From contig JACKOX010000006.1 of assembly GCA_024233975.1 (NCBI GenBank), forward strand, positions 81,461-145,460: a stretch of DNA of 64,000 nucleotides, read 5' to 3'. Of this stretch, positions 16,922 through 25,846 are shown in pieces. The notes under the pieces were generated by a model that was given only the letters and a program-made list of their open reading frames with translations, made no database searches and was not told where the DNA came from. The DNA comes from Rhodanobacteraceae bacterium (GTDB lineage Bacteria; Pseudomonadota; Gammaproteobacteria; Xanthomonadales; Xanthomonadaceae). The translations under genes were made by a program, and so were the position numbers. Positions within the stretch are counted from its first letter, which is position 1, and each line of letters starts with the position of its first letter.

Positions 16922-18457
16922 TCAGGCGCGAGCAGGGTTTGCCTTCACCGGGCGTAGCAACAGCAGCAGCGGCAGGGCCAAGGTGGTAAGGACCAGCATC
17001 AGCCAGAAATCGCTGACATAGGCGACAGCGGCCGCCTGGCGGGTCAGCTCGGCGTTCAGCGCCATCAGTCCATCCGCACCACTCCAGGCCGGCGGCAGCG
17101 GCGGGCCGAAAGGCGTGACGCCAGCGGCCAGACTGGCATGATTGGCCTGCGTGCCCCGGCTCAGCACGGTGAACACCAGCGAGATGCCAATCGACGACCC
17201 GAGGTTACGCATCAGACTGAAAATACCCGCTGCTTCGGTGCGGTCCTTGCCCGGCAGCGTGGCGTAGGCGATCGTCGACACCGGCACGAACACCAGCCCA
17301 AGACCCAGTCCCTGGATGATGCCAGCCCAAACGATCGGCCCGGCCGGCATGTCGGCGCTGAACTGCGTCATCAGCCACAGTGACCAGACCATCAGGATCA
17401 AGCCAACGAAGATCGGCAATCGTGGATCGACGCGACGCGCCAGCAGCCGGCCCACCAGCATCATCGAAATCATCGTCCCCACGCCGCGCGGTGCCAGCAG
17501 CAGGCCAATGGTCACCGTCGGGTAGCTCATCAACTGCGCCAGGTACGGCGGCAGCAACGCCAGGGTGGCGAACAGCACGATGCCAATGATGAAGATGAAC
17601 AGGGTGCCGACGGCGAAGTTCCTGTCCGCCAGCAGCGAAAGATTCACGAACGGTCGCTCGCGACGGTCGTCGAGGCCCAAGCGCATTCCGCGCCAATGGA
17701 CCCAGTAGAGGTAGAAGCCTAGGAACGCCAAGGCCAGCTCCAACTGGATCTCCAGCGAGTGCAGGCCATCCTCCTGCTCCCAGCGATCCAGCATCAGCTG
17801 CAGTGCGCCGATGCCCAGCGCCAGCAGCAGGAAGCCGCGACCATCGATGCGGCTCTTCCGCGTCTCGTCAGCCGGCACGCTGGCCATCACGCCGAGCAAT
17901 GCGAGCACGCCGATCGGCACGTTGATCAGGAATACCCAGTGCCAGGAATAGCTCTCGGTCAGCCAGCCGCCCAGTGGCGGGCCGAGGATCGGCCCGATCA
18001 TGATGCCGACGCCCCACAGCGCCATCGCCGCGCCGTGCTTCTCGGTCGGGAATGCATCCAGCAGCGAGGACTGCGAGATTGGCACCAGTGCCGCGCCGAA
18101 CAGTCCCTGCAGCACACGGAAGGCCACCATGGCGCCAATGCTGGTGGCCATGCCGCACAGCGCCGACGCCGCGACGAAGCCGGTGATGGCGACAACCAGC
18201 AGGCGCTTGCGCCCCATCACCGATGCCAGCCAGCCGGTCGCAGGCGTAGCGATCGCGGCGGCAACGATGTAGGAGGTCAGCACCCATGAAACCTGGTCGC
18301 GCGTCGCCGACAGCGAGCCCTGCATCTGCGGCAGGGCGACGTTGGCGATCGTGGTGTCGATCACCTGCATCAGCGTCGCCAGCATGATCGAGATGACCAG
18401 CAGCGTACGGTTGACGCTCGGTGATTCCTCCACCGGCAATGTGGCGGCGTGACTCAC
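16922..18457 (-). CDS. emrB: EmrB-like MFS drug efflux permease (DHA2 family)
   Basis: A 511-residue, 14-helix MFS transporter. It shows motif D1 (MQVIDTTIANVALPQMQG), motif A (GWLASVMGRKRLLVV), motif C-like GPILGPPLGGWLTE, and WHWVFLINVPIGVLALLG, all DHA2/EmrB hallmarks. It would export drugs or fatty acids by proton antiport with EmrA and an outer-membrane TolC. It lies 10 bp downstream of emrA in a marR-emrA-emrB operon. Confidence 0.93.
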   Translation of the reverse strand: MSHAATLPVEESPSVNRTLLVISIMLATLMQVIDTTIANVALPQMQGSLSATRDQVSWVLTSYIVAAAIATPATGWLASVMGRKRLLVVAITGFVAASALCGMATSIGAMVAFRVLQGLFGAALVPISQSSLLDAFPTEKHGAAMALWGVGIMIGPILGPPLGGWLTESYSWHWVFLINVPIGVLALLGVMASVPADETRKSRIDGRGFLLLALGIGALQLMLDRWEQEDGLHSLEIQLELALAFLGFYLYWVHWRGMRLGLDDRRERPFVNLSLLADRNFAVGTLFIFIIGIVLFATLALLPPYLAQLMSYPTVTIGLLLAPRGVGTMISMMLVGRLLARRVDPRLPIFVGLILMVWSLWLMTQFSADMPAGPIVWAGIIQGLGLGLVFVPVSTIAYATLPGKDRTEAAGIFSLMRNLGSSIGISLVFTVLSRGTQANHASLAAGVTPFGPPLPPAWSGADGLMALNAELTRQAAAVAYVSDFWLMLVLTTLALPLLLLLRPVKANPARA

Positions 18458-18467
18458 GCGCGCCTAC

Positions 18468-19574
18468 TCAGCGACTGGCCGCGGTCTGGCGAACGCCGCC
18501 GTCGTCGCCACCGAACCAGCGACCGAACACGCTGTTGCGCGCCCCAGTGTCGATGCGGATCACCGCACTCATCCCGGCACGCAGCACCGGCGCATCCTCT
18601 GCGCTCGACAACAACCGAAGGCGCACCGGCACGCGCTGCACGACCTTCACCCAGTTACCCGTGGCGTTCTGCGCCGGCAGAACCGAGAACTCCGCCCCGG
18701 ATGCCGGGCTGATCGACGCCACGGTGGCCTGGAACACGCGCCCCGGATAGGCGTCGATGCGAACTTCAGCCGACTGACCGACGGCCACGTTGGCCAGCTC
18801 GGTTTCCTTGAGGTTGGCTTCGACCCAGGGGTGGTCGCTGGCCACGAGCGGTAGCGCGGCCTCACCCGCATGGATGTATTCGCCCACCTTCACCGCGACA
18901 GAACCGACGATGCCGTCGCTCGGCGCGCGCAGCTCGGCATGCGCCAGGTCCAGCTCAGCCTGCGCCAGCTTGGCAGCGGCGGCACGGTAGCTCGGCAGAC
19001 TGCCGGTTTCGGCAGCGACGTCGCCACCGAGCAGGCTGCGCGCCCGGGCCTGTGCCGCGCGGGCGCTGTCGCGCCTTGCGCGTGCTTCCGACCAGGCCTG
19101 TTCGGCGTTGTCCTCGGCCTGCTGCGCCACCAGGCCACGACCGCGCAGCTCGTGCTGCCGCTTCAGTTCGCGACCGGCATAGTCCAGCGTGGTGTCCGCC
19201 GAGCGCAGCGCAGCCTCGGCCTGATGGAATTCGTCACGGGCGGCCGTGATCGCATCCACCGTGCTGGCGAGTCCGGCCTGTGCCTCGGCCACGGCAATGC
19301 GCAGCGGTTCGGGATCGAGCCGGAACAGCAGGTCGCCTTCGCTCACCCGCTGGTTCTGGTGCACGGCCACTTCCACCACGCGCCCGTCGATCTGCGTCGC
19401 CACGGCGGTGACGTCAGCCTTCACGTAGGCGTTATCGGTTTCCGCGTAGCGCCCCGAGAACAGGTAGACATATGCCGCGATCGACAGCACCAGCAGCGGC
19501 CCGGCGATCCACAGGATCCGCTGCGAGCGCCGACCGCGCTTGGCCTCGACGACGATTTCCTGTTGCTTGCTCAT
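18468..19574 (-). CDS. emrA: EmrA-like membrane fusion protein (HlyD family)
   Basis: A 368-residue adaptor with one N-terminal membrane helix (residues about 20-42, ending AAYVYLFSGRY). Then comes the EmrA signature AETDNAYVKADVTAVATQIDGRV. A coiled-coil hairpin of Ala/Glu/Arg-rich helices (residues about 90-200), a lipoyl half-motif (LRAPSDGIVGSVAVKVGEYI) and a beta-barrel region (VEANLKETELANV) follow. It bridges the EmrB pump to an outer-membrane channel. Its start overlaps the marR stop by 4 bp. Confidence 0.94.
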   Translation of the reverse strand: MSKQQEIVVEAKRGRRSQRILWIAGPLLVLSIAAYVYLFSGRYAETDNAYVKADVTAVATQIDGRVVEVAVHQNQRVSEGDLLFRLDPEPLRIAVAEAQAGLASTVDAITAARDEFHQAEAALRSADTTLDYAGRELKRQHELRGRGLVAQQAEDNAEQAWSEARARRDSARAAQARARSLLGGDVAAETGSLPSYRAAAAKLAQAELDLAHAELRAPSDGIVGSVAVKVGEYIHAGEAALPLVASDHPWVEANLKETELANVAVGQSAEVRIDAYPGRVFQATVASISPASGAEFSVLPAQNATGNWVKVVQRVPVRLRLLSSAEDAPVLRAGMSAVIRIDTGARNSVFGRWFGGDDGGVRQTAASR

Positions 19575-20023
19575 GCCACGTTCTCCTTTTCCGCTGGGAT
19601 AGCCAGCAGCTTGTCCTTCATGCTTTCCAGTACCCGCGTCATTGCCGCGAGGTCGTCATCAGCCACGCCGTCGAATGCGACGGCGCGAAGTTCGTCCGCG
19701 ATCATCTGCATGGCATCGGTGACTTCGTGCGCGCGTTCGGTGAGGTGCAGGCACCAGCGCCGACGGTCATTCGGGTCGTGACGGCGTTCGACGAAGCCCG
19801 CCTGCTGCAACCGGTCAATCACCCGGCCGACGGCAATCGCCTCCATCTCCAGCTCCTCGGCGATCGCCGACTGCGAGACGCCTTCATTGCGCTGGATCAG
19901 CTTGAGCGTGCGCCACTGCGCTCGGGTCAACCCGAGGCCGGCGGCACGGCGATCGAAGGCCCGTCGCGCAAGGCGGGTCACATCACTCATCAGATAAAAC
20001 AGGTTCGGGGATACAACACCCAC
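19571..20023 (-). CDS. MarR-family transcriptional regulator
   Basis: A 150-residue winged-helix repressor: LARRAFDRRAAGLGLTRAQWRTLKLI, the recognition region SQSAIAEELEMEAIAVGRVIDRLQQAG, and the wing RRHDPNDRRRWCLHLTE. It heads the efflux operon and overlaps emrA by 4 bp, so it most likely represses the operon and is released by a pump substrate. The start is taken at GTG 20023; an internal ATG at 19990 would shorten helix 1, which family members normally have. The promoter upstream contains a 16-bp palindrome. Confidence 0.92.
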   Translation of the reverse strand: MGVVSPNLFYLMSDVTRLARRAFDRRAAGLGLTRAQWRTLKLIQRNEGVSQSAIAEELEMEAIAVGRVIDRLQQAGFVERRHDPNDRRRWCLHLTERAHEVTDAMQMIADELRAVAFDGVADDDLAAMTRVLESMKDKLLAIPAEKENVA

Positions 20024-20051
20024 GGCAGCGGCCCGTTATTAACTGCCGTGA

Positions 20052-20084
20052 ATAATATAGACTAGGCAGGTATTTTACAATACC
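20052..20084 (-). promoter_or_regulatory. Promoter and palindromic operator of the marR-emrAB operon
   Basis: On the minus strand TTGTAA (20075-20080) and TATTAT (20052-20057) are separated by exactly 17 bp, a good sigma70 promoter. A perfect 16-bp palindrome GGTATT-TTAC-AATACC (20069-20084) covers the -35 box, well placed for repression by the MarR protein encoded about 30 bp downstream. Confidence 0.6.
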
Positions 20085-20142
20085 GCACGGTTCAGTTTTG
20101 TTTCTGCGGGCCTTATTAGTCCGTAACCTGATGATAGAAAAG

Positions 20143-20165
20143 AAAAACCCCGGCCGGAGCCGGGG
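20143..20165 (-). terminator. Terminator of the class I aldolase gene
   Basis: Stem CCCCGGC/GCCGGGG (20148-20154 with 20159-20165), loop CGGA. It is followed on the minus strand by TTTTTCTTTTC. It starts 28 bp after the aldolase stop. Confidence 0.85.
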
Positions 20166-20192
20166 CTTTCCAGATCAGCGGTTGAGCTCTGA

Positions 20193-21200
20193 TCAGTTGC
20201 TTGACCACTGCCCCAGCGCAGCGAGGCCATTGTCGCGGGCGCGATGGAACACGGTTTCCTGCGCCTTGTCGTAGTTGCCGACCATATCCGCCCCCCACAG
20301 CTTGAGCGCGGCGGACTGCATGGCGCGACCGTAGCTGAAGCTCAGCGGCCACGGCAGGCTGCCCTTGCGGTTCATGGCGTCGAGGTGCGCGGTGGCGCGC
20401 TCGTCGCTCTGCCCGCCCGACAGGAACACGATGCCAGGCAGGTTGGCCGGCACCGTCGCCTTCAGGCAGCGGATGGTGGCTTCGGCAACCTCGTCGACGC
20501 TGGCCTGCTCTTCGCAGTCGGCGCCGGACACCACCATGCTGGCCTTGAGGATGGTGCCCTCGATCAGGATGTTGTGCTCGTACAGCGCACCGAACAGCGA
20601 ACGCAGCGTGGCTTCGGTGACGTCGTAGCAGACGTCGATGTCGTGGTCGCCATCCATCAGCACTTCGGGCTCGACCATCGGCACGATGCCGGCTTCCTGG
20701 CACAGCGCGGCATAGCGTGCCAGCGCGTGGCAGTTGGCCTCGATGCAGGTGCCGCTCGGCGCGTCCTCGGCGATACGGATCACCGCACGCCACTTGGCGA
20801 AACGCGCGCCCAGCTTCGCGTACTCGGCCAGACGATCACGCAGGCCATCGAGACCTTCGGTCACGACCTCGCCGGGAAAGCCGGCCAGCGGCTTGGCGCC
20901 CATGTCGACCTTGATGCCCGGAATGATGCCGGCATCCAGCATCACCTTGGTGAACGGCACGCCGTCCCTGGTGCTCTGGCGAAGCGTTTCGTCATAGAGA
21001 ATGGCGCCGGAGATGTGCTGGCCGAGGTTCGGCGTGGTCAGCAGCATTTCGCGATAGGCGCGGCGATGCTCCTCGCTGTTCTCGACGTTCACCGACGCCA
21101 GACGCTTGGCGATGGTGGCGGTGGATTCGTCGATGGCGATGATGCCCTTGCCGGGCGCCACCATCGCGCGTGCGATTTCTTCGAGCTGGTCGATGCTCAT
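20193..21200 (-). CDS. Class I fructose-bisphosphate aldolase
   Basis: A 335-residue Schiff-base aldolase of the eukaryote-like class I type. It shows GIIAIDESTATIAKRL near the N-terminus, RFAKWRAVIRI, VEPEVLMDGDHD, and the Schiff-base lysine region LIEGTILKASMVVSG. It interconverts fructose 1,6-bisphosphate with dihydroxyacetone phosphate and glyceraldehyde 3-phosphate. It belongs to a local glycolysis neighbourhood with pyk (23.7 kb) and pgk (26.3 kb) on the same strand. Confidence 0.96.
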   Translation of the reverse strand: MSIDQLEEIARAMVAPGKGIIAIDESTATIAKRLASVNVENSEEHRRAYREMLLTTPNLGQHISGAILYDETLRQSTRDGVPFTKVMLDAGIIPGIKVDMGAKPLAGFPGEVVTEGLDGLRDRLAEYAKLGARFAKWRAVIRIAEDAPSGTCIEANCHALARYAALCQEAGIVPMVEPEVLMDGDHDIDVCYDVTEATLRSLFGALYEHNILIEGTILKASMVVSGADCEEQASVDEVAEATIRCLKATVPANLPGIVFLSGGQSDERATAHLDAMNRKGSLPWPLSFSYGRAMQSAALKLWGADMVGNYDKAQETVFHRARDNGLAALGQWSSN

Positions 21201-21294
21201 GGTCTTTGTCCTGTGTCGTGCCGAACCGTGGAAGGCCGCGAATTATAGCGGTCCCCGACAGGCCGCGCAGCCCGCCGGGGCGCCTAACCCGGAC

Positions 21295-22155
21295 TCAGTC
21301 GGCCGCGGCGCCGGCGGCGGCCTCGGCCATGCTGCCGGAGGCCATCACGTGCACCGTCCGCTGCGGGAACGGAATTTCGATACCAGCCTCGTCCAGCGCC
21401 GACTTGATGTCGCGCAGCAGCGCGCCACGAACCGGCCAGTAATCGCTGGTGTTCACCCAGGGACGGACCATCAGGTCCACGCTGGATTCGTTGAGGCTTT
21501 CCACCATCAGTACCGGCTCCGGGTCATTCAACACACGCTCCTCGTGGGCCAGCACGCCACGGATGATGTCCATCGCCTGTGCCGCGTCTGCCGCATAGCC
21601 GATGCCAATCAGCAGGTCGATGCGCCGGGTCGGCTTGGCGCTGTAGTTGATGATCGGGTTACCCAATACCTGCGCGTTCGGCATCGACACCTCGCGATTG
21701 TCGCCGGTGGTCAGCCGGGTCAGCAGCATGCCGACCTCGCGGACCGTGCCACCCATGCCACCCACCTCAACGAAGTCTCCGTTGCGGAACGGCTTGAACA
21801 GGATGATCAGTACGCCCGACGCCAGATTGGCCAACGAGCCCTGCATGGCAAGACCGACCGCCAGACCTGCCGCGCCCACCGCCGCCACCAGCGAAGCCGA
21901 AGGCACGCCAAGCCGATCCAGCGCAGCCACGCAGACCAACACCAGCAGCACGCCGAAGCCAACCTTGCCCATGAAGTCGATGACCGTCGGGTCACTACCG
22001 GCGCGCTGCATCGCCCGCTGCATGATCTTCGAGATGCGCCGCGCAACCCAACGACCAATCAGGAAGATCGCCAATGCCGCAAGGATGCGCCCTCCCCACT
22101 CCCAGGCCGTCGTCTCGACGATGGCCCAGTCAATCCGGTTGATCAGTTCCTGCAT
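21295..22155 (-). CDS. Small-conductance mechanosensitive channel (MscS family)
   Basis: A 286-residue MscS-type channel. Three helices are followed by the pore helix (SLVAAVGAAGLAVGLAMQGSLANL, the Gly/Ala-packed TM3), then the beta domain FKPFRNGDFVEVGGMGGTV and the alpha-beta C-terminal domain. The length is that of E. coli MscS. The start is set at 22155 because AGGAG lies seven bases before it; an ATG at 22170 precedes the Shine-Dalgarno. It gates ion flow during osmotic downshift. Confidence 0.94.
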   Translation of the reverse strand: MQELINRIDWAIVETTAWEWGGRILAALAIFLIGRWVARRISKIMQRAMQRAGSDPTVIDFMGKVGFGVLLVLVCVAALDRLGVPSASLVAAVGAAGLAVGLAMQGSLANLASGVLIILFKPFRNGDFVEVGGMGGTVREVGMLLTRLTTGDNREVSMPNAQVLGNPIINYSAKPTRRIDLLIGIGYAADAAQAMDIIRGVLAHEERVLNDPEPVLMVESLNESSVDLMVRPWVNTSDYWPVRGALLRDIKSALDEAGIEIPFPQRTVHVMASGSMAEAAAGAAAD

Positions 22156-22226
22156 GGCATTCTCCTGCATTCAAAAAAGCGATTGGCCTTCCCCCAACCC
22201 TATCGTTGTCGGACGTAAAAATGGAA

Positions 22227-22249
22227 TCGCCCGGTAATGAACCGGGCGA
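22227..22249 (-). terminator. Terminator of the TonB-C-like gene at 22.3 kb
   Basis: A perfect 9-bp stem (22227-22235 with 22241-22249), loop AATGA. On the minus strand TTCCATTTTT follows, so the U-tract is slightly displaced. It lies 27 bp after the stop of the gene at 22276. Confidence 0.55.
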
Positions 22250-22275
22250 CTCGAGGTGACAGTGTGTCCTGGAAC

Positions 22276-22896
22276 CTAGCGACCGGTTCGCACGCTGGGT
22301 GGTTGCAAGCTGCGGGAGACATTATCAGCATGAATACGCTGACTGGCCATCGTGTTGGGAGGCCAGTTCGCGAATGCGTTTCGACGCATAGCCACGCTGT
22401 GCGACATCTGTCGGTCAGCCTTGGCCAAGGCTTCAGCGTTCACCCGACAATGGTTGCGGACAGCCGCTTTGCTTGCGGTTCCATCCGCCATGAACCCGAA
22501 GGTGGACACGGTGACAGTCGGCAAAGGCTCAATGCCAGCAACCGACTTGAAGCGCCAAGCAGCAACGGCCGTCGCGGCGGACTGGGCAAACGCGTCCCAG
22601 GCGTCATCAAGCTTCGCTTTCTCGCCGCTCTTGCTGTCCCAGGCATTGAGCACTACCGGCAGCGACGTCGTCCCATCAGCTTCGACCCGATACGCCATCG
22701 CCACGCAGGCATTCGCTGCCTCGCGGACCTTGCTTGCGGGGTAGCCAGCCACCGACAGTCCATGTCCATCGGCCACCGTCCAGTACTGGCCCAACTCCCC
22801 TTCGGGGACGATCCGGTCTTCGGCGCACACCGTGCCTGCGACCGCGAGAAGCACCAAGGCCGGCAAGATGCGTTTCTGTGAATGGAATCGCTTCAT
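22276..22896 (-). CDS. Exported protein with TonB-C-like domain (paralogue A)
   Basis: About 206 residues. The signal peptide (MKRFHSQKRILPALVLLAVAGTVCAEDR) is followed by a region similar to the C-terminal domain of TonB: GYPASKVREAANACVAMAYRVEADGT, then AAVAAWRFKSV and PTVTVSTFGF. This resembles the YP..A...G.V.....V..DG...W.F pattern of periplasmic TonB-C proteins. Two Cys (NACVA; RNHCRV) are shared with the neighbouring paralogue. The function is unknown. The tail (residues about 150-206) diverges from the paralogue. Confidence 0.65.
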   Translation of the reverse strand: MKRFHSQKRILPALVLLAVAGTVCAEDRIVPEGELGQYWTVADGHGLSVAGYPASKVREAANACVAMAYRVEADGTTSLPVVLNAWDSKSGEKAKLDDAWDAFAQSAATAVAAWRFKSVAGIEPLPTVTVSTFGFMADGTASKAAVRNHCRVNAEALAKADRQMSHSVAMRRNAFANWPPNTMASQRIHADNVSRSLQPPSVRTGR

Positions 22897-22976
22897 GTTC
22901 CTTCCTCCGTAACGAGTTGACACTTCCATTTCCCCATGCTCGCCGCGACTTCACGGGGACCGTACAAACCCGGCGA

Positions 22977-23585
22977 TCAGCCGCCGTTAAGCGCCCGGTT
23001 GATGGCGTTGGCCGTGTCGCGCTGCTCCCGGCGATAGCGGTTTTCCTGACCTTGACGAAGGATGCCGTCCTCGCGTCGCGCCATGCCCGAGGTTGCCGCT
23101 TCGCGGGCACGCTCGACGCTGGCCTGAAGATTTTCAACACGGCAATGCGCGCGCAATTCATGGATGTCGACGTCCTGGTGTGCCGCGAAGGTCAACGTCG
23201 CCACCGTCACTGTCGGCACCGGATCAAAGACCTCGGGCTTGGCCTGGAAGCGCCACTTGGACAGCGCGCCAGCTCCGGCAGAGGCAAATGACTCCCAGAA
23301 CCCAACCACCGGTTCCTTGGTATCGGACACGCTGTTCCACTGATCCAGCACCATGAAATCGGATGTCGATCCATCGGTGTCGATGCGATAGGCAATCGCA
23401 AGGCAGACATCCGCCGCCGTCGACAGATAGTGCTCCGGGTAGCCAGCTGCGTCGAAGCGTGCACCTTCGGCTGCCGCCCACTTGTCGCCGATCGTTCCCT
23501 CTGCCGCGAAGCGCTCGCGTTCACCAGCAACGGTCGCGGCGGACGCGACCATGAGGGCCAAAACCAGAATCTTCTTCATCGTCAT
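22977..23585 (-). CDS. Exported protein with TonB-C-like domain (paralogue B)
   Basis: A 202-residue relative of the gene 80 bp downstream. It has signal peptide MTMKKILVLALMVASAATVAG, then GYPEHYLSTAADVCLAIAYR, IDTDGSTSDFMVLDQWNS, SKWRFQAKPEVFDPVPTVTVATLTF and RAHCRVEN. Alignment by eye with paralogue A (ACVAMAYRVEADGTTS; AAWRFKSVAGIEPLPTVTVST; NHCRVN) shows an old tandem duplication. The C-terminal 60 residues are Arg/Gln-rich and helical. An alternative start lies at 23579 (MKKI). Confidence 0.65.
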   Translation of the reverse strand: MTMKKILVLALMVASAATVAGERERFAAEGTIGDKWAAAEGARFDAAGYPEHYLSTAADVCLAIAYRIDTDGSTSDFMVLDQWNSVSDTKEPVVGFWESFASAGAGALSKWRFQAKPEVFDPVPTVTVATLTFAAHQDVDIHELRAHCRVENLQASVERAREAATSGMARREDGILRQGQENRYRREQRDTANAINRALNGG

Positions 23586-23699
23586 CTCCCCATTGAACGG
23601 AACCGGCCATCACCATGCTGCCCAGTCTCCTGACTGCACGCTAACCAACCAAAACTGAATGTGACCCGTCTCACACCGACGACGCGTGGCCACAGATCC

Positions 23700-25178
23700 C
23701 TACAGCTCGCCCAGGCCCTCGGCACGACCCTCGGGGCCGACGACCAGCAGGCGCATGGTGTTGGTGCTACCGCGCTGCTCCATGTGGTCGCCACTGGTGA
23801 TGAGCACGCGGTCTCCGACGTGTAGCGACCCCAACTCGAACAGCTGGCGGATGGCGGCACGCGCGGCCTTTCGCGGCGGCTCGCCCTGGCTGTCGAAATC
23901 GATCGGGTAGACGTCCCGCATCATCGCCATGCGGCGTCGCGCCGGCGCGTGACGCGACAGCCCATAGATCGGCACCTCGCTGCGATGTCGCGACAGGAAG
24001 CGTGCCGTGCCGCCGGATTCGGTGAGGGCGAGAATCGCACGCACGCGGATATGCTCGGCCAGGAACATCGAAGCCATGGCGATGGCCTGGTCGGGATGCT
24101 GCAGGCCACGAGGCGCGGCCTCGAAGTCGGTGTCGGTATCGAACTGGCGCTCGGCACCGAGACAGATACGCACCATGGCCTCGACCGCGCGCACCGGGTA
24201 ACTGCCGGCCGCGGTTTCCTGCGACAGCATGACCACGTCGGTGCCATCGATGACGGCGTTGGCGACGTCAAGCACCTCGGCACGGGTGGGAATCGGACTA
24301 TCCACCATCGACTGCAGCATCTGCGTGGCGGTGATCACCAGCCGGTTGCGCGCCAGCGTCTCGCGGATGATTTTCTTCTGCAGGCCGGGCAGTTCGGCAT
24401 CACCGATTTCCACGCCGAGATCGCCACGCGCCACCATTACCACGTCGCTGGCCTCGATGATCTCGTCGAGGTTGCTGATCGCCTCGGCACGTTCGATCTT
24501 CGCCACCATGGCCGCATCGGAACCGGCTTCGCGGGCAAGCTGCCGCGCTTCGTCGATGTCGGCAGCGGTACGGCAGAAGGAAATGGCGATGAAGTCCACG
24601 GCGAGTTCGGCCGCGGTGCGGATGTCGGCGCGATCCTTGTCGGTGAGCGCGCCAAGTGAAAGGCCACCACCCAGACGGTTGAGTCCTTTGCGATCCGACA
24701 GCTGGCCATCGGTCAGCACGGTGGTGCGAATGCGTTCGCCCTCCACGGAATCAACACTCAGTGCCATCAGGCCGTCGTCCAGCAGCAGGGTATCGCCAGC
24801 GGAGACATCATCGACCAACCCGAGATAGCTCACCGCCACCCAGTTGGCGTCACCGGCGCCAGCATCCTCGCGACAGAGCAGGTCGAAGCGGTCACCGGCC
24901 TTCAGGCTGACCCGACCATCGGCGAAGCGCTCGATGCGGATCTTTGGCCCCTGCATGTCGGCCAGGATGCCGATCTCGCAGCCGGCGGATTCGGCCGCGG
25001 CGCGAATGGCGTCGACGCGAGCCTTCTGCGACTCGGCGCTACCGTGGGAGAAGTTGAGGCGGACCAGGTTGACCCCGGCGCGGATCAGCTCGTCGAGTAC
25101 GCCGGGAGCGTCGGTGGCAGGACCCAGCGTGGCCAGGATCTTGGTGCGACGCAGCGCGTCGGAGGGCGGTTTGTGCAT
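23700..25178 (-). CDS. pyk: Pyruvate kinase
   Basis: A 492-residue pyruvate kinase, which makes pyruvate and ATP from phosphoenolpyruvate and ADP. It shows KILATLGPATDAPG, NLVRLNFSHGSAESQ, GILADMQGPKIRIERF, the active-site region AAMVAKIERAEAISNLDEI with MVARGDLGVEIG, and the end VLITSGDHMEQRGSTNTMRL. It lies 29 bp after the HAD gene on the same strand, so it is probably co-transcribed with pgk and the two genes between. Confidence 0.97.
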   Translation of the reverse strand: MHKPPSDALRRTKILATLGPATDAPGVLDELIRAGVNLVRLNFSHGSAESQKARVDAIRAAAESAGCEIGILADMQGPKIRIERFADGRVSLKAGDRFDLLCREDAGAGDANWVAVSYLGLVDDVSAGDTLLLDDGLMALSVDSVEGERIRTTVLTDGQLSDRKGLNRLGGGLSLGALTDKDRADIRTAAELAVDFIAISFCRTAADIDEARQLAREAGSDAAMVAKIERAEAISNLDEIIEASDVVMVARGDLGVEIGDAELPGLQKKIIRETLARNRLVITATQMLQSMVDSPIPTRAEVLDVANAVIDGTDVVMLSQETAAGSYPVRAVEAMVRICLGAERQFDTDTDFEAAPRGLQHPDQAIAMASMFLAEHIRVRAILALTESGGTARFLSRHRSEVPIYGLSRHAPARRRMAMMRDVYPIDFDSQGEPPRKAARAAIRQLFELGSLHVGDRVLITSGDHMEQRGSTNTMRLLVVGPEGRAEGLGEL

Positions 25179-25207
25179 GCGATATCTGTGGTCGATGTTT
25201 TCGGCCG

Positions 25208-25846
25208 CTACGCTAGCACGCTCTCCAGTTCCTGGGGATGACGGAGCAGCGCATGGGCGCCGGCATCGCGCAGCTCGGCTTCGCCACCGAAACCCCAGAG
25301 CACGCCAAGACCACGCATGCCGTGGGCGCGGGCGCCATCGATGTCCATGTGACGATCACCGATCATCACGCATTCGCCGGGGCTCAGTGACAACCGCCGC
25401 ATGGCCTCGGCAATCAGCTCGGTTTTCTCGCCGCGCGAAGCGTCCAAGCTGGCGCCCACGATGCTCTCGAAGTGGTGGCCGAACGGCAGGTGGCTGACGA
25501 TGCGCTCGGCATGCGGTTCGTTCTTGGCCGTCACTACCGCCAGTCGGTGCCCGCGCGCCGCCAGCTGATCAATCAGTTCGGCGATGCCGTCATAGACACG
25601 ATGTTCCTGCCAACCGATGTCCTCGAAACGCTCGCGATAATGCGCAACGGCCTGCTCGACCCGCTGGGCGTCGCGCAGCAGCGGCATGAAACTGGCCCGC
25701 AGCGGCGGACCGATCCAGCGACGCAATGCCGCGGCATCCGGTACCGGTTCGCCGAGCGCTTCCAGCGCATGCGCGACGCAACGGGTGATGCCGATTTCGG
25801 AGTCGATCAGCGTGCCGTCCAGGTCGAAGAACAATGTCGGCTTCAT
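25208..25846 (-). CDS. HAD-superfamily phosphatase (phosphoglycolate-phosphatase-like)
   Basis: A 212-residue HAD hydrolase with FFDLDGTLIDSE (nucleophile and acid Asp), VVTAKNEP (motif II), a Lys in GEKTELI (motif III) and MIGDRHMDIDGA (motif IV). The cap domain is helical (residues about 15-80). It is of the Gph/5'-nucleotidase-like subgroup; the substrate is not certain. The start at 25846 overlaps the stop of the upstream membrane-protein gene by 4 bp. Confidence 0.88.
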   Translation of the reverse strand: MKPTLFFDLDGTLIDSEIGITRCVAHALEALGEPVPDAAALRRWIGPPLRASFMPLLRDAQRVEQAVAHYRERFEDIGWQEHRVYDGIAELIDQLAARGHRLAVVTAKNEPHAERIVSHLPFGHHFESIVGASLDASRGEKTELIAEAMRRLSLSPGECVMIGDRHMDIDGARAHGMRGLGVLWGFGGEAELRDAGAHALLRHPQELESVLA

